Shown here in pieces: positions 48,523-56,741 of a stretch of 64,000 bases of DNA. The stretch is taken from contig NZ_HG964451.1 of assembly GCF_000612725.1 (NCBI RefSeq), positions 1-64,000 on the forward strand. The letters are read 5' to 3'. The stretch's first letter is position 1. The number at the start of each line of letters is the position of its first letter. The translations under genes were made by a program, and so were the position numbers. Source of the DNA: Mycolicibacterium austroafricanum. Lineage in GTDB: Bacteria > Actinomycetota > Actinomycetes > Mycobacteriales > Mycobacteriaceae. Under the pieces are notes generated by a model. That model was not told the DNA's origin and made no database searches. It saw only the letters and a list, made by a program, of their open reading frames with translations.

Positions 48523-50007
48523 ATGACACCCGTAACAACACATCCCAGCCCGACATTTGCCCAGCTCGGAGTGCGCGACGAGATCGTCCGCGCGCTCGCC
48601 GAGAACGGCATTGAACACGCTTTCGCGATCCAGGAGCTGACGCTGCCCCTGGCTCTGGCCGGTGACGACCTCATCGGTCAGGCCCGTACCGGCATGGGCA
48701 AGACCTTCGCGTTCGGCGTGCCGCTTCTGCACCGCATCACCACAGACACCGAGCGGCCGCTGACCGGCATTCCGCGCGCTCTGATCGTCGTCCCGACCCG
48801 CGAGCTGTGCATCCAGGTCTACGAAGACCTCGTCGGCGCGTCGAAGTACCTGATGGCGGACGAGACCCGCAAGCTGACGGTGACCGCGATCTACGGTGGA
48901 CGCCCCTACGAGCCGCAGATCGAGGCGCTGCAGAAGGGCGTCGATGTCGTCGTCGGCACCCCGGGCCGCCTGCTCGACCTCGCCCAGCAGGGCCACCTGC
49001 AGCTCGGTGGACTCAGCGTGCTGGTCCTCGACGAGGCCGACGAGATGCTCGACCTGGGCTTCCTGCCTGACATCGAGCGGATCCTCAAGCAGATCCCGGC
49101 GAAGCGCCAGGCCATGCTGTTCTCGGCCACCATGCCGGACCCGATCATCACGCTGGCGCGCACGTTCATGACCCAGCCGACGCACATCCGCGCCGAAGCG
49201 CCGCACTCGTCGGCCACCCACGACAGCACCGAGCAGTTCGCCTACCGTGCGCACGCCCTCGACAAGGTCGAGATGGTTGCCCGAATCCTGCAGGCCGAGG
49301 GCCGCGGCGCCACGATGATCTTCACCCGCACCAAGCGCACCGCCCAGAAGGTCGCCGACGAACTCGGCGAGCGCGGGTTCAAGGTGGGCGCCGTGCACGG
49401 CGACCTGGGCCAGGCCGCGCGTGAGAAGGCGCTGAAGTCATTTCGCACCGGGGAGGTCGACGTCCTGGTGGCCACCGACGTGGCAGCTCGGGGTATCGAC
49501 ATCGACGACATCACCCACGTGATCAACTTCCAGATCCCCGAGGACGAGCAGGCCTACGTGCACCGCATCGGCCGCACCGGCCGCGCGGGCAAGACCGGTA
49601 TCGCGGTCACGCTGGTCGACTGGGACGAGCTGCCGCGCTGGTCGATGATCGACAAGGCGCTGGGGCTGGACACCCCCGACCCGGCCGAGACGTACTCCAA
49701 CTCGCCTCACCTGTACGAGGAGCTGAACATCCCGGCAGAGGCCGGTGGCTCGATCGGCAGGCCGAAGCGCACCGCCGACAAGGAACCGCGCGAACCGCGC
49801 GAGCGTCGCGAAAAGCCCACCAGTAACCGCAGCCGGCGTCGCACCCGGGGCGGCAAGGCGGCCGGCGGCCATCCCGAAGGCACGACCGAGCAGGCGGCAC
49901 CGGAAGCCGACAACTCTGGCGCCGAGGCGCCCGAGGGCGCCGCAAGCCCCGCCCGGCGGCGCCGTCGGCGTCGGCCCAGCAAGGCTGCTGCCGCGGGCAG
50001 CAACTAG
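48523..50007 (+). CDS. rhlE: DEAD-box ATP-dependent RNA helicase RhlE
   Basis: A 494-residue DEAD-box helicase that remodels RNA and RNA-protein complexes. Motifs in order: Q motif (FAIQELTLPLALAGDDLIGQA), Walker A ARTGMGKT, PTRELCIQV, GTPGRLLDL, DEAD in VLVLDEADEMLDLGFL, SAT in LFSATMPDP, ATDVAARGIDID and HRIGRTGRAGK. The C-terminal 100 residues are basic and disordered (RSRRRTRGGKAAGG, ARRRRRRRPSKAAA), likely RNA-binding. The 250-base region upstream has no further gene. The stop lies 19 bases before the beta-propeller gene. Confidence 0.95.
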   Translation: MTPVTTHPSPTFAQLGVRDEIVRALAENGIEHAFAIQELTLPLALAGDDLIGQARTGMGKTFAFGVPLLHRITTDTERPLTGIPRALIVVPTRELCIQVYEDLVGASKYLMADETRKLTVTAIYGGRPYEPQIEALQKGVDVVVGTPGRLLDLAQQGHLQLGGLSVLVLDEADEMLDLGFLPDIERILKQIPAKRQAMLFSATMPDPIITLARTFMTQPTHIRAEAPHSSATHDSTEQFAYRAHALDKVEMVARILQAEGRGATMIFTRTKRTAQKVADELGERGFKVGAVHGDLGQAAREKALKSFRTGEVDVLVATDVAARGIDIDDITHVINFQIPEDEQAYVHRIGRTGRAGKTGIAVTLVDWDELPRWSMIDKALGLDTPDPAETYSNSPHLYEELNIPAEAGGSIGRPKRTADKEPREPRERREKPTSNRSRRRTRGGKAAGGHPEGTTEQAAPEADNSGAEAPEGAASPARRRRRRRPSKAAAAGSN

Positions 50008-50026
50008 CCGACTCCCACCGACTCCC

Positions 50027-51238
50027 TTGGTCAAACCCGAACGCCGCACTCGGGCGGATCTGGTGGCCGCCGCGGCCATCGCCGGCGTCATCGCGCTGGT
50101 GGCGGCCGTGGTCTGGTGGACGAGCGACGCCAGGGCCACCGAGAGCCGTCCAGCCGCAGAGCCGGTCCCGAGTCTCAAACCTGCTGCGGCGGTGCCGGAT
50201 TCACTCGAGCAGCGGTGGACGACCGGCAGCGCCAAGACCACCCTGCCGGTGGTGGTCGGCGGTGCCGTCGTCACCGGCGACGGACAGGCGATGGAGGGCC
50301 GCGATCCCGCCACCGGCGCCACGCTGTGGCGCTACGCCCGCGATCTCGAGCTGTGCGGGGTCACCTGGGTCTACAGCTACGCGGTGGCCGTCTACCCGGA
50401 CGTGCGCGGCTGCGGCCAGGTCAGCACGGTGGATGCCAAGACCGGCCTGCGGGGTCCGTCGCGCACCAGTTACGCCGACCGCGAGGTCACGTTGTCCGCT
50501 GACGGCACCACGGTGCTGTCGGCCGGGGCGACCCGGCTGGAGATGTGGCGGTCGGACATGGTCCGGATGCTCAGCTACGGCGCACTCGACGCCCCGATCA
50601 AACCGGGCGTGCCGGCGTCGCCGCTGTGCCGATTCGTGTCCGCGGGCGCCAGTGCCAGCTCGGTGTCGGTGCTGGAATCCTGCGAGAGCCAGGCCGATCT
50701 TCGGTTGACGCTGCTGCGCCCGTCCGACGAAGAAGACACCCCGGAGCTGAAGTATGTGCAGCAGAAGGGGGTCGCCGACGGCTCCGGCGCCCGGGTTGTG
50801 GCGGTGACCGACTCGGCGACCGCGCTCTACGTTCCCACCCCGAAGCCGCGGATCGACATCATCGACGACACCGGCTCGGTGATCGACTCCACCGTGGTGC
50901 CTGCCCCGCCCTCCCCCGACGCCACCGCGTCGCGGGTCGGTGACCTCGTCACCTGGTGGACCGGTGACGCGCTGATGGTGTTCTCCGCCAACAACCTTCA
51001 GTACAAGTACACCGTGGCCGCGTCGGGCTCCGACGCGCCGGTGGGGCCCGCGACGATCATGGCGGGCCAGTTGCTGGTGCCCGTCACCACCGGCTACGAC
51101 GTGTTCGATCCGATGACGGGCACCGGTGACAAGCACATCCCGGTGCAGCGCCCGCAGGTGGCCGGACCCGTGGTGCCCGCGGTGGCGGGGTCGACGGTGC
51201 TGGAACAGCGGGGCGACGAACTGGTGGCGTTGGGCTAG
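50027..51238 (+). CDS. membrane-anchored PQQ-like beta-propeller protein (Rv3212 type)
   Basis: A 403-residue protein with a TTG start at 50027 (VKPERRTRADLVAAAAIAG). This start is chosen because homologues begin MVKPERRT; no ATG or GTG is near. One membrane segment at about residues 11-32 is followed by an exported domain of repeated blades (LPVVVGGAVVTGDGQAMEGRDPATGATLWRY, YPDVRGCGQVSTVDAKTG, ADREVTLSADGTTVLSAG), typical of PQQ-like seven-bladed propellers. It follows rhlE closely, and its last four bases overlap the ParA gene on the other strand. Function is unknown. Confidence 0.85.
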   Translation: MVKPERRTRADLVAAAAIAGVIALVAAVVWWTSDARATESRPAAEPVPSLKPAAAVPDSLEQRWTTGSAKTTLPVVVGGAVVTGDGQAMEGRDPATGATLWRYARDLELCGVTWVYSYAVAVYPDVRGCGQVSTVDAKTGLRGPSRTSYADREVTLSADGTTVLSAGATRLEMWRSDMVRMLSYGALDAPIKPGVPASPLCRFVSAGASASSVSVLESCESQADLRLTLLRPSDEEDTPELKYVQQKGVADGSGARVVAVTDSATALYVPTPKPRIDIIDDTGSVIDSTVVPAPPSPDATASRVGDLVTWWTGDALMVFSANNLQYKYTVAASGSDAPVGPATIMAGQLLVPVTTGYDVFDPMTGTGDKHIPVQRPQVAGPVVPAVAGSTVLEQRGDELVALG

Positions 51239-52038
51239 ACCTCGGGGGTGAAGGTCTCCAGCGGCTTCCCGTTCTTCCAGTGCTTCAGCAGCGCAGCCGC
51301 GAACTCCCGGTACGCCATGGCGCCCTTGTTCTTGCGGCCGGCGAGCACCGAGCAACCCGACGCGGTGGCCTCGGCGAAGCGCACGGTGCGCGGAATCGGC
51401 GGTGCCAGCACCGGAAGGTTGTAGCGGTCGACGACGTCGAACAGCACGTCCCGGCTGTGGGTGGTGCGCGAGTCGTACAGCGTCGGGAGCGCACCGAGCA
51501 GCTTGAGGTCGGCGTTGGTGATCTGCTGGACGTCGTTGATGGTGCGCAGGAACTGACCGACACCGCGGTGCGCGAGCGTCTCGCACTGCAGCGGCACGAT
51601 CACGTCGTCGGCTGCGGTCAGGCCGTTGAGCGTGAGCACACCCAGCGACGGCGGGCAGTCGATGAGGATCACGTCGAAGGCGTCGCTGATCTTGGCGAGC
51701 GCGCGTTTGAGCGCGTATTCACGCCCGGCCCGCATCAGCAGCATCGCCTCGGCTCCGGCGAGGTCGATGTTGGCGGGCAGCAACGTCATTCCCTCCGACG
51801 TCTCGACCAGCGCCGCCTCGGGTTCGACGTCGCCCAGCAACACTTCGTGCACCGAGACGGGCAATTTGTCGGGGTCCTGCCCCAGCGAGAACGTCAGGCA
51901 GCCCTGCGGATCCAGGTCGACGAGCAACACCTTCTTGCCCAGTTCCACCATGGCCGCACCCAGCGACGCCACCGTCGTCGTCTTGGCTACCCCACCCTTT
52001 TGATTGGCGACCGCAAGTACCCGCGTCACATTCCCCAT
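51235..52038 (-). CDS. orphan ParA-family ATPase
   Basis: A 267-residue deviant-Walker ATPase. Residues about 8-25 read AVANQKGGVAKTTTVASL, with the signature Lys in KGGVAKTT, and LLVDLDPQGCLTFSLGQ, DVILIDCPPSLGVLTLNGL follow. There is no parB nearby, so it is not the chromosome-partition ParA and its cargo is unknown; it matches the Rv3213c type. The start is ATG 52038, with GTG 52029 as alternative. Confidence 0.88.
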   Translation of the reverse strand: MGNVTRVLAVANQKGGVAKTTTVASLGAAMVELGKKVLLVDLDPQGCLTFSLGQDPDKLPVSVHEVLLGDVEPEAALVETSEGMTLLPANIDLAGAEAMLLMRAGREYALKRALAKISDAFDVILIDCPPSLGVLTLNGLTAADDVIVPLQCETLAHRGVGQFLRTINDVQQITNADLKLLGALPTLYDSRTTHSRDVLFDVVDRYNLPVLAPPIPRTVRFAEATASGCSVLAGRKNKGAMAYREFAAALLKHWKNGKPLETFTPEV

Positions 52039-52116
52039 CCTGACATTGGTTGGTCCTCCCTACATCTTCCCCCGCGCGCGCCGGCGAAACGGCGACGTGC
52101 GGCAGAATCGGAAACT

Positions 52117-52728
52117 GTGGGCCTCCTGCAGCACCGACTGATCCTGCTCCGCCACGGCGAAACCGAGTGGTCGAAATCGGGCAAGCATACGAGCCGCACC
52201 GAACTTGAGCTCACCGAGCATGGCCGCGAACAGGCGCTCGCGGCGGCAGACACGCTCAAGCAGATGCAACTGCAGGACCCGTTCGTGGTGACCAGCCCCC
52301 GGATCCGGGCCAGGACGACCGCCGAACTCGCGGGCCTGGTCATCGACGAGGTCGACGACCTGATCGCCGAATGGGATTACGGCGATTACGAGGGCACCAC
52401 CACCGCGGACATCCGCAAGGCCGTGCCCAACTGGCTGGTGTGGACCCACGGCTGCCCGGGCGGGGAGACCTCCGCGCAGGTCTGCGAGCGCGCCGACCGC
52501 GCCATCGCGGTGGCCTTGCAGCACATGCAGTCGCGCGACGTGGTGTTCGTCGGGCACGGCCACTTCTCCCGCGCGGTGATGACCCGGTGGATCGAGCAGC
52601 CGGTCTACGAAGGGATCCGGTTCGCCATGCCGGCCGCCTCCATTGCGGTGTGCGGTTTCGAACACGGCGTGCGTCAGCTCAGCGCACTGGCCCAGACCGG
52701 CCGCCCCAACCCGGCGGTGTCGACGTGA
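52117..52728 (+). CDS. histidine phosphatase family acid phosphatase
   Basis: A 203-residue protein of the phosphoglycerate-mutase-like superfamily starting at GTG 52117. The RHG catalytic motif is in LILLRHGETEWSKSGKHTSRTELELTEHG, the second catalytic His is in VFVGHGHFSRAVMTRW, and ITSP-like VTSPRIRARTTAEL follows. M. tuberculosis Rv3214 of the same place acts as an acid phosphatase rather than a mutase, from recall. GTGA overlap with entC at 52725 shows translational coupling. Confidence 0.9.
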   Translation: MGLLQHRLILLRHGETEWSKSGKHTSRTELELTEHGREQALAAADTLKQMQLQDPFVVTSPRIRARTTAELAGLVIDEVDDLIAEWDYGDYEGTTTADIRKAVPNWLVWTHGCPGGETSAQVCERADRAIAVALQHMQSRDVVFVGHGHFSRAVMTRWIEQPVYEGIRFAMPAASIAVCGFEHGVRQLSALAQTGRPNPAVST

Positions 52729-53822
52729 CCCGCGAACCGGCATTCGTCTTCGCGGGACCCGACGGCGTCATCGTGGGCGAGGGCGTACACACCGCGTTCC
52801 CGCGCATCGCCGATGCACGGGCCGCGCTGGCCTCGCACAGCACACCGATCATTGTGGGCGCCTTGCCTTTTGACATCACCAAGCCCGCGGCGCTGATCCG
52901 CCCGCAGTCGGTGCGATTCACCGACGCGCTGCCGGTGTGGCCGCCGCGCGAGATGTCCACGGCGCAGATCACCGGGACGACGCCCGACGCCGACGAGCAT
53001 CGCCGCCGCATCGGCATGGCGCTGGCCCGGCTGCGCGATCCCGACGACGCCCTGCAGAAGGTGGTGCTGGCCCGCGCGCTGCGGCTGACCGCCGACGGCC
53101 GGCTCGACGCCAGGACGTTGCTCAACCGGCTGGCCGCCAACGACGCGCAGGCCACCAAGTACCTGGTGGATCTGTCGGCGGCCGGTGAGGGCTACTCGGG
53201 CGCCGCGCTGATCGGCGCGAGCCCCGAGCTGCTGGTGGCCCGCCACGGCCGGCAGGTGATCTGCCGCCCCTTCGCAGGCTCGGCGCCACGGCTGGACGAC
53301 CCGGCCGCCGACGCCGCCAACGGCGCCGCGCTGGCCGATTCGGAGAAGAACCGTCACGAACATCAACTGGTCGTCGACGCGCTGCGCTCGGCGCTGGAAC
53401 CGCTGTGCACCGACCTGCAGATCGCCGACCGGCCCCAGCTGAGCAAGACCGCCGCGGTGTGGCATCTGTACACCCCGATGTCTGGTGTGCTGCGCGAGAA
53501 GTCGCTCACCGCTTTGGATCTCGCCGTGGCGCTGCATCCGACCCCGGCGGTCGGCGGCTCCCCCACCGACCAGGCCGTCGCGTTCATCAACGACGTCGAG
53601 GGCGACCGCGGTTTCTACGCGGGCGCGGTCGGCTGGTGCGACCAGCGCGGGGACGGACGCTGGGTGGTCTCGATCCGGTGCGCGCAGCTGTCCGCCGACC
53701 GCCGCACCGCGGTCGCGCACTCCGGGGGCGGGATCGTCGCCGAATCCGACCCGGACGACGAAGTCGACGAGACCACAACGAAATTCCGCACCATCCTGTC
53801 GGCACTGGGAGTAGAGCAATGA
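52725..53822 (+). CDS. entC: isochorismate synthase
   Basis: A 365-residue chorismate-utilising enzyme starting at GTG 52725. The chorismate-binding core is readable: KVVLARALRLTADGRLDA, GAALIGASPELLVARHGRQVICRPFAGSAPR, KNRHEHQLVVDALRSAL, HPTPAVGGSPTDQAV and DRGFYAGAVGWCDQRGDGRWVVSIRCAQL, with Glu residues for magnesium in the NRHEH and last segments. It converts chorismate to isochorismate, for menaquinone, siderophores or salicylate. It is the middle gene of a coupled triple with the phosphatase and the GNAT gene (four-base overlaps). Confidence 0.9.
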   Translation: MTREPAFVFAGPDGVIVGEGVHTAFPRIADARAALASHSTPIIVGALPFDITKPAALIRPQSVRFTDALPVWPPREMSTAQITGTTPDADEHRRRIGMALARLRDPDDALQKVVLARALRLTADGRLDARTLLNRLAANDAQATKYLVDLSAAGEGYSGAALIGASPELLVARHGRQVICRPFAGSAPRLDDPAADAANGAALADSEKNRHEHQLVVDALRSALEPLCTDLQIADRPQLSKTAAVWHLYTPMSGVLREKSLTALDLAVALHPTPAVGGSPTDQAVAFINDVEGDRGFYAGAVGWCDQRGDGRWVVSIRCAQLSADRRTAVAHSGGGIVAESDPDDEVDETTTKFRTILSALGVEQ

Positions 53823-54307
53823 GCGAGATCGTCCGCGCGGTACGCCCCGGCGACGAGGCCGAGCTGACCGCGATGATCCATGAACTCGCCGAGTTCGAGC
53901 ACGCCGCAGCGGAGTGCACGGTAACCGAAACCCAATTGGCCGCAGCGCTTTTCGGCCCGAATCCCACGCTGTACGGGCACCTGGTCGAGGTCGACGGTCA
54001 GGCCGCCGCCACGGCGCTGTGGTTCCGCAACTTCTCGACTTGGGACGGGGTGGCGGGCGTCTACCTCGAAGACCTGTTCGTGCGTCCGCAGTTCCGCAGG
54101 CGCGGGCTGGCCCGCAAGCTGCTGTCCACGTTGGCCCGCGAGTGCGTCGAGCGCGGCTACTCGCGGCTGAGCTGGGCGGTGCTGGACTGGAACGTCAACG
54201 CGATCGCGCTCTACGACAGCGTCGGCGGCGCGCCGCAGAGCGAATGGATCACCTACCGGGTGTCGGGTCCGCGTCTGTCGGAGTTGGCCGCCGAGTCCCG
54301 CGACTGA
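53819..54307 (+). CDS. GNAT-family N-acetyltransferase
   Basis: A 162-residue acyl-CoA-dependent transferase. The acetyl-CoA binding motif A is YLEDLFVRPQFRRRGLARKLLSTLA with the R/Q-x-x-G-x-G/A loop, and WAVLDWNVNAIALYDSVGG is motif B. The ATG 53819 overlaps the entC stop by four bases. The last 55 bases overlap the end of the convergent membrane-protein gene on the minus strand. The substrate is unknown; polyamines or small amines are common for this subgroup. Confidence 0.88.
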   Translation: MSEIVRAVRPGDEAELTAMIHELAEFEHAAAECTVTETQLAAALFGPNPTLYGHLVEVDGQAAATALWFRNFSTWDGVAGVYLEDLFVRPQFRRRGLARKLLSTLARECVERGYSRLSWAVLDWNVNAIALYDSVGGAPQSEWITYRVSGPRLSELAAESRD

Positions 54308-54669
54308 GTCAGCCAGTGCAACGCCGACGGGCTGAACAGCAGCCCCAGCACCGTGATCGCCGCGGCGGCCACCGCGACCGCGTAGCGCAGTTGACCGGAG
54401 CTGAAGACGTACCAGGCGACCCCGAGCAGCACCAGGTTGGCGAACACGGCGATACCGCGGCCCCAGCGACGCCCGGTCAGCAGCGCCCAGCCCGCCGCAG
54501 CCACCCCGGAACCCATGATCGCGAACCAGGCCGCCGTGCCGTAGCCGCTGATCGCGGCCTCATGGTGGCCCGCGGCCTCGCGCACGACCAGCACCACGGC
54601 CATCACGAGCCCCAGGGCGCCCTCCAGCGCGGCGATTGCGCCGGCGATGCGCACGCCTCGGGGGGTCAC
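54253..54669 (-). CDS. small integral membrane protein (Rv3217c type)
   Basis: A 138-residue protein with four predicted transmembrane helices ([78 protein letters not shown]). It starts at GTG 54669, overlapping the aroQ stop by four bases, so the two are co-translated. Its 3' end overlaps the GNAT gene by 55 bases on the opposite strand. Function is unknown. Confidence 0.82.
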   Translation of the reverse strand: MTPRGVRIAGAIAALEGALGLVMAVVLVVREAAGHHEAAISGYGTAAWFAIMGSGVAAAGWALLTGRRWGRGIAVFANLVLLGVAWYVFSSGQLRYAVAVAAAAITVLGLLFSPSALHWLTQSRDSAANSDRRGPDTR

Positions 54670-55109
54670 CGACGCAACCTGTCCGCCAGGAACCGCACCG
54701 CCATCTCGTAGCCCAGCGGACCGGCCCCGGCGACCACCATGTCGGCGACGGCCGACACATAGGAGTGGTGCCTGAACTCCTCCCGCGCGTGGATGTTGCT
54801 CAGATGCACCTCGGCGACGGGCAGTCCCACCGAACGCAACGCGTCGGCGATCGCCACCGAGGTGTGGCTGTAGGCCGCCGGGTTGATGATGATGCCCGCG
54901 CAGTCCGTGCGCGCCGCGTGGATGGCATCGACGAGGACGCCCTCGTGATTGCTCTGCACCGACCGCACCTGCAGGCCGGCCTCGGCGGCCACCTCGGCCA
55001 CCCGCGCCTCGATCTCGGCCAGGGTCGTCGCGCCGTACACCTCGGGCTGCCGGGTGCCGAGCAGGTTCAGGTTGGGCCCGTTGACGAGTAGCAGTCGGCG
55101 TTCGGTCAC
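54666..55109 (-). CDS. aroQ: type II 3-dehydroquinate dehydratase
   Basis: A 147-residue enzyme, starting at GTG 55109, that interconverts 3-dehydroquinate and 3-dehydroshikimate. Type II signatures are [21 protein letters not shown] (catalytic Tyr at about residue 25), [26 protein letters not shown] and [17 protein letters not shown]. In M. tuberculosis the shikimate-pathway aroQ is in the aro cluster, elsewhere on the chromosome, and differs in sequence. This one, away from the aro genes, may be a second, possibly catabolic, paralogue. It is divergent from the diacylglycerol-kinase-like gene and coupled to the membrane-protein gene. Confidence 0.9.
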   Translation of the reverse strand: MTERRLLLVNGPNLNLLGTRQPEVYGATTLAEIEARVAEVAAEAGLQVRSVQSNHEGVLVDAIHAARTDCAGIIINPAAYSHTSVAIADALRSVGLPVAEVHLSNIHAREEFRHHSYVSAVADMVVAGAGPLGYEMAVRFLADRLRR

Positions 55110-55158
55110 CGTTGTACGGTACCGGCGCAGTGCTGCATGAGCGCTAGGCTCAAGCCCC

Positions 55159-56115
55159 GTGCGCGCCGTGCTGATCGTGAACCCGAATGCGACCTCGACC
55201 ACGCCGGCCGGCCGGGACCTGCTGGCCCACGCGCTGGAAAGCCGGGTGCGGCTGACCGTCACCCACACCGACCACCGCGGCCATGCCATCGAGATCGCAC
55301 AGCAGGCCGCCCGCAGCGGCGTCGACGTGCTGATCGTGCACGGCGGCGACGGCACGGTGAACGAGGTGGTCAACGGCATCCTCGGTGAGTGCGGGCCGGG
55401 AGGCGCCGGACCCGCGGTCGGCGTGGTGCCCGGCGGGTCGGCCAACGTGTTCGCCCGCGCGCTCGGCATCAGCGCCGACCCCATCGAGGCGACGAACCAG
55501 CTGGTCGATCTGCTCGGCGCGTACCGGCAGGGCAGGACCTGGCGACGGATCGGGCTGATGGACTGCGGGGAGCGCTGGGGGATCTTCACCGCGGGGATGG
55601 GTGTCGACGGGGAGGTGGTCGCCGCGGTGGAAGCCCAGCGCGCCAAGGGCCGCAAGGTGACCGCGTCGCGCTACATCCGGGTCGCGATCCGCGAAGTGCT
55701 CGCCAGTGCGCGCAAGGAGCCGGCGCTGACACTGCACCTGCCCGACCGCGAGCCGGTCTCCGGCGTCCATTTCGCGTTCGTGTCCAACGCCAGCCCGTGG
55801 ACCTATGCCAATGCCCGACCGGTGTGGACGAACCCGGATACGACGTTCGAGACGGGCCTGGGCGTGTTCGCGACGACGAGCATGAACGTATGGGCCAATC
55901 TGCGGCTGGTGCGGCAGATGATCTCGCGCACACCCCGGCTGGAGGCCAAGCATCTGATCCGTGAGGACGACCTCAAGTGGCTCAAGGTGACCAGCGACAC
56001 CCCGGTCGCCTGCCAGATCGACGGAGATTACATCGGGAAGCGGAACATGATGCAGTTCACTGCCGTGCCCAACGCGCTCGCCGTGGTGGCACCCGCACCG
56101 AAAATGGGCCGCTGA
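55159..56115 (+). CDS. diacylglycerol kinase catalytic-domain lipid kinase
   Basis: A 318-residue protein starting at GTG 55159 ([20 protein letters not shown]). The nucleotide-binding [13 protein letters not shown] motif is at about residues 67-79, and [18 protein letters not shown] is the second conserved motif. The rest forms the beta-rich domain of the DAGK/YegS family. It would phosphorylate a lipid such as diacylglycerol or sphingosine-like lipid in the membrane. It is the last gene before the whiB1 promoter region. Confidence 0.88.
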   Translation: MRAVLIVNPNATSTTPAGRDLLAHALESRVRLTVTHTDHRGHAIEIAQQAARSGVDVLIVHGGDGTVNEVVNGILGECGPGGAGPAVGVVPGGSANVFARALGISADPIEATNQLVDLLGAYRQGRTWRRIGLMDCGERWGIFTAGMGVDGEVVAAVEAQRAKGRKVTASRYIRVAIREVLASARKEPALTLHLPDREPVSGVHFAFVSNASPWTYANARPVWTNPDTTFETGLGVFATTSMNVWANLRLVRQMISRTPRLEAKHLIREDDLKWLKVTSDTPVACQIDGDYIGKRNMMQFTAVPNALAVVAPAPKMGR

Positions 56116-56207
56116 CCGGCCCTGAGCTGGGAAAACCTATATCGTCAGACTTCTGACAGGCCAGATTTAGAGCGCAGATGGGTAGAGCGTAGTACAAGGG
56201 AGTAAGG

Positions 56208-56223
56208 GGTCCGATAACGGACC
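56208..56223. promoter_or_regulatory. short palindrome upstream of whiB1
   Basis: GGTCCG at 56208-56213 and CGGACC at 56218-56223 flank ATAA. It could be a weak terminator for the upstream lipid-kinase gene or part of the whiB1 control region; there is no T run, so a protein-binding site is also possible. Confidence 0.4.
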
Positions 56224-56228
56224 TCCGT

Positions 56229-56244
56229 AGTGAGATAGCCCACG
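56229..56244. promoter_or_regulatory. CRP-family (Rv3676-like) binding site upstream of whiB1
   Basis: AGTGAGATAGCCCACG resembles the GTGANNNNNNCAC consensus of the mycobacterial cAMP receptor protein and matches the site I recall in the M. tuberculosis whiB1 promoter. It lies 17 bases upstream of the -35 hexamer, a position consistent with activation. Confidence 0.7.
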
Positions 56245-56260
56245 AGTTAACGAACTTCTA

Positions 56261-56288
56261 TTGACATCTGTTCAGCCTGTGAAAGCAT
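56261..56288 (+). promoter_or_regulatory. whiB1 promoter
   Basis: A consensus -35 TTGACA at 56261-56266 is followed by a 16-base spacer and a weak -10, AAGCAT at 56283-56288. The stretch to the start codon (about 90 bases) is unusually AT-rich for this genome and carries AAGGAG at 56369-56374. Confidence 0.55.
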
Positions 56289-56381
56289 CGATGCAACAGC
56301 GCAGAAACATTTGGTGCGCTTGCGTTAACAGCCGAAGTTAAGCTCGTGCGCGTTGTCGCGCACACGATAAGGAGTTAGACC

Positions 56382-56636
56382 ATGGATTGGCGCCATAAGG
56401 CCGTCTGTCGCGACGAAGATCCGGAGCTGTTCTTCCCCGTGGGAAACAGCGGCCCGGCGCTCGCCCAGATTGCCGACGCGAAGCTCGTCTGCAACCGCTG
56501 CCCCGTGACGGCGGAGTGCCTGAGCTGGGCTTTGGAGTCCGGACAGGACGCGGGCGTGTGGGGCGGCATGAGCGAGGACGAGCGTCGCGCGCTCAAGCGT
56601 CGCAACGCCAGGACCAAGGCTCGCACCGGAGTCTGA
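56382..56636 (+). CDS. whiB1: WhiB1, essential iron-sulfur transcription factor
   Basis: An 84-residue Wbl protein. The iron-sulfur cysteines are at 9, 37, 40 and 46 (CNRCPVTAEC), followed by GVWGG and the basic tail LKRRNARTKARTGV. In mycobacteria WhiB1 holds a nitric-oxide-sensitive 4Fe-4S cluster, binds SigA region 4 and is essential. The ATG at 56382 follows AAGGAG. A perfect terminator hairpin follows at 56660-56685. Upstream lie a CRP-type site and promoter. Confidence 0.97.
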   Translation: MDWRHKAVCRDEDPELFFPVGNSGPALAQIADAKLVCNRCPVTAECLSWALESGQDAGVWGGMSEDERRALKRRNARTKARTGV

Positions 56637-56659
56637 TCCTCCTCCGCGCAGACGCAGCG

Positions 56660-56685
56660 ACGGCCCCGACGAAAGTCGGGGCCGT
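56660..56685. terminator. intrinsic terminator hairpin after whiB1
   Basis: ACGGCCCCGAC at 56660-56670 pairs perfectly with GTCGGGGCCGT at 56675-56685 around a GAAA loop, 23 bases past the whiB1 stop. The T run is weak (AACTATCTG), as is common in mycobacteria. It also faces the end of pdtaS on the other strand. Confidence 0.8.
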
Positions 56686-56741
56686 AACTATCTGCAATCG
56701 AAATTTCATTGAATTGCATTTTGCAGAAATGGCATGGCCCG

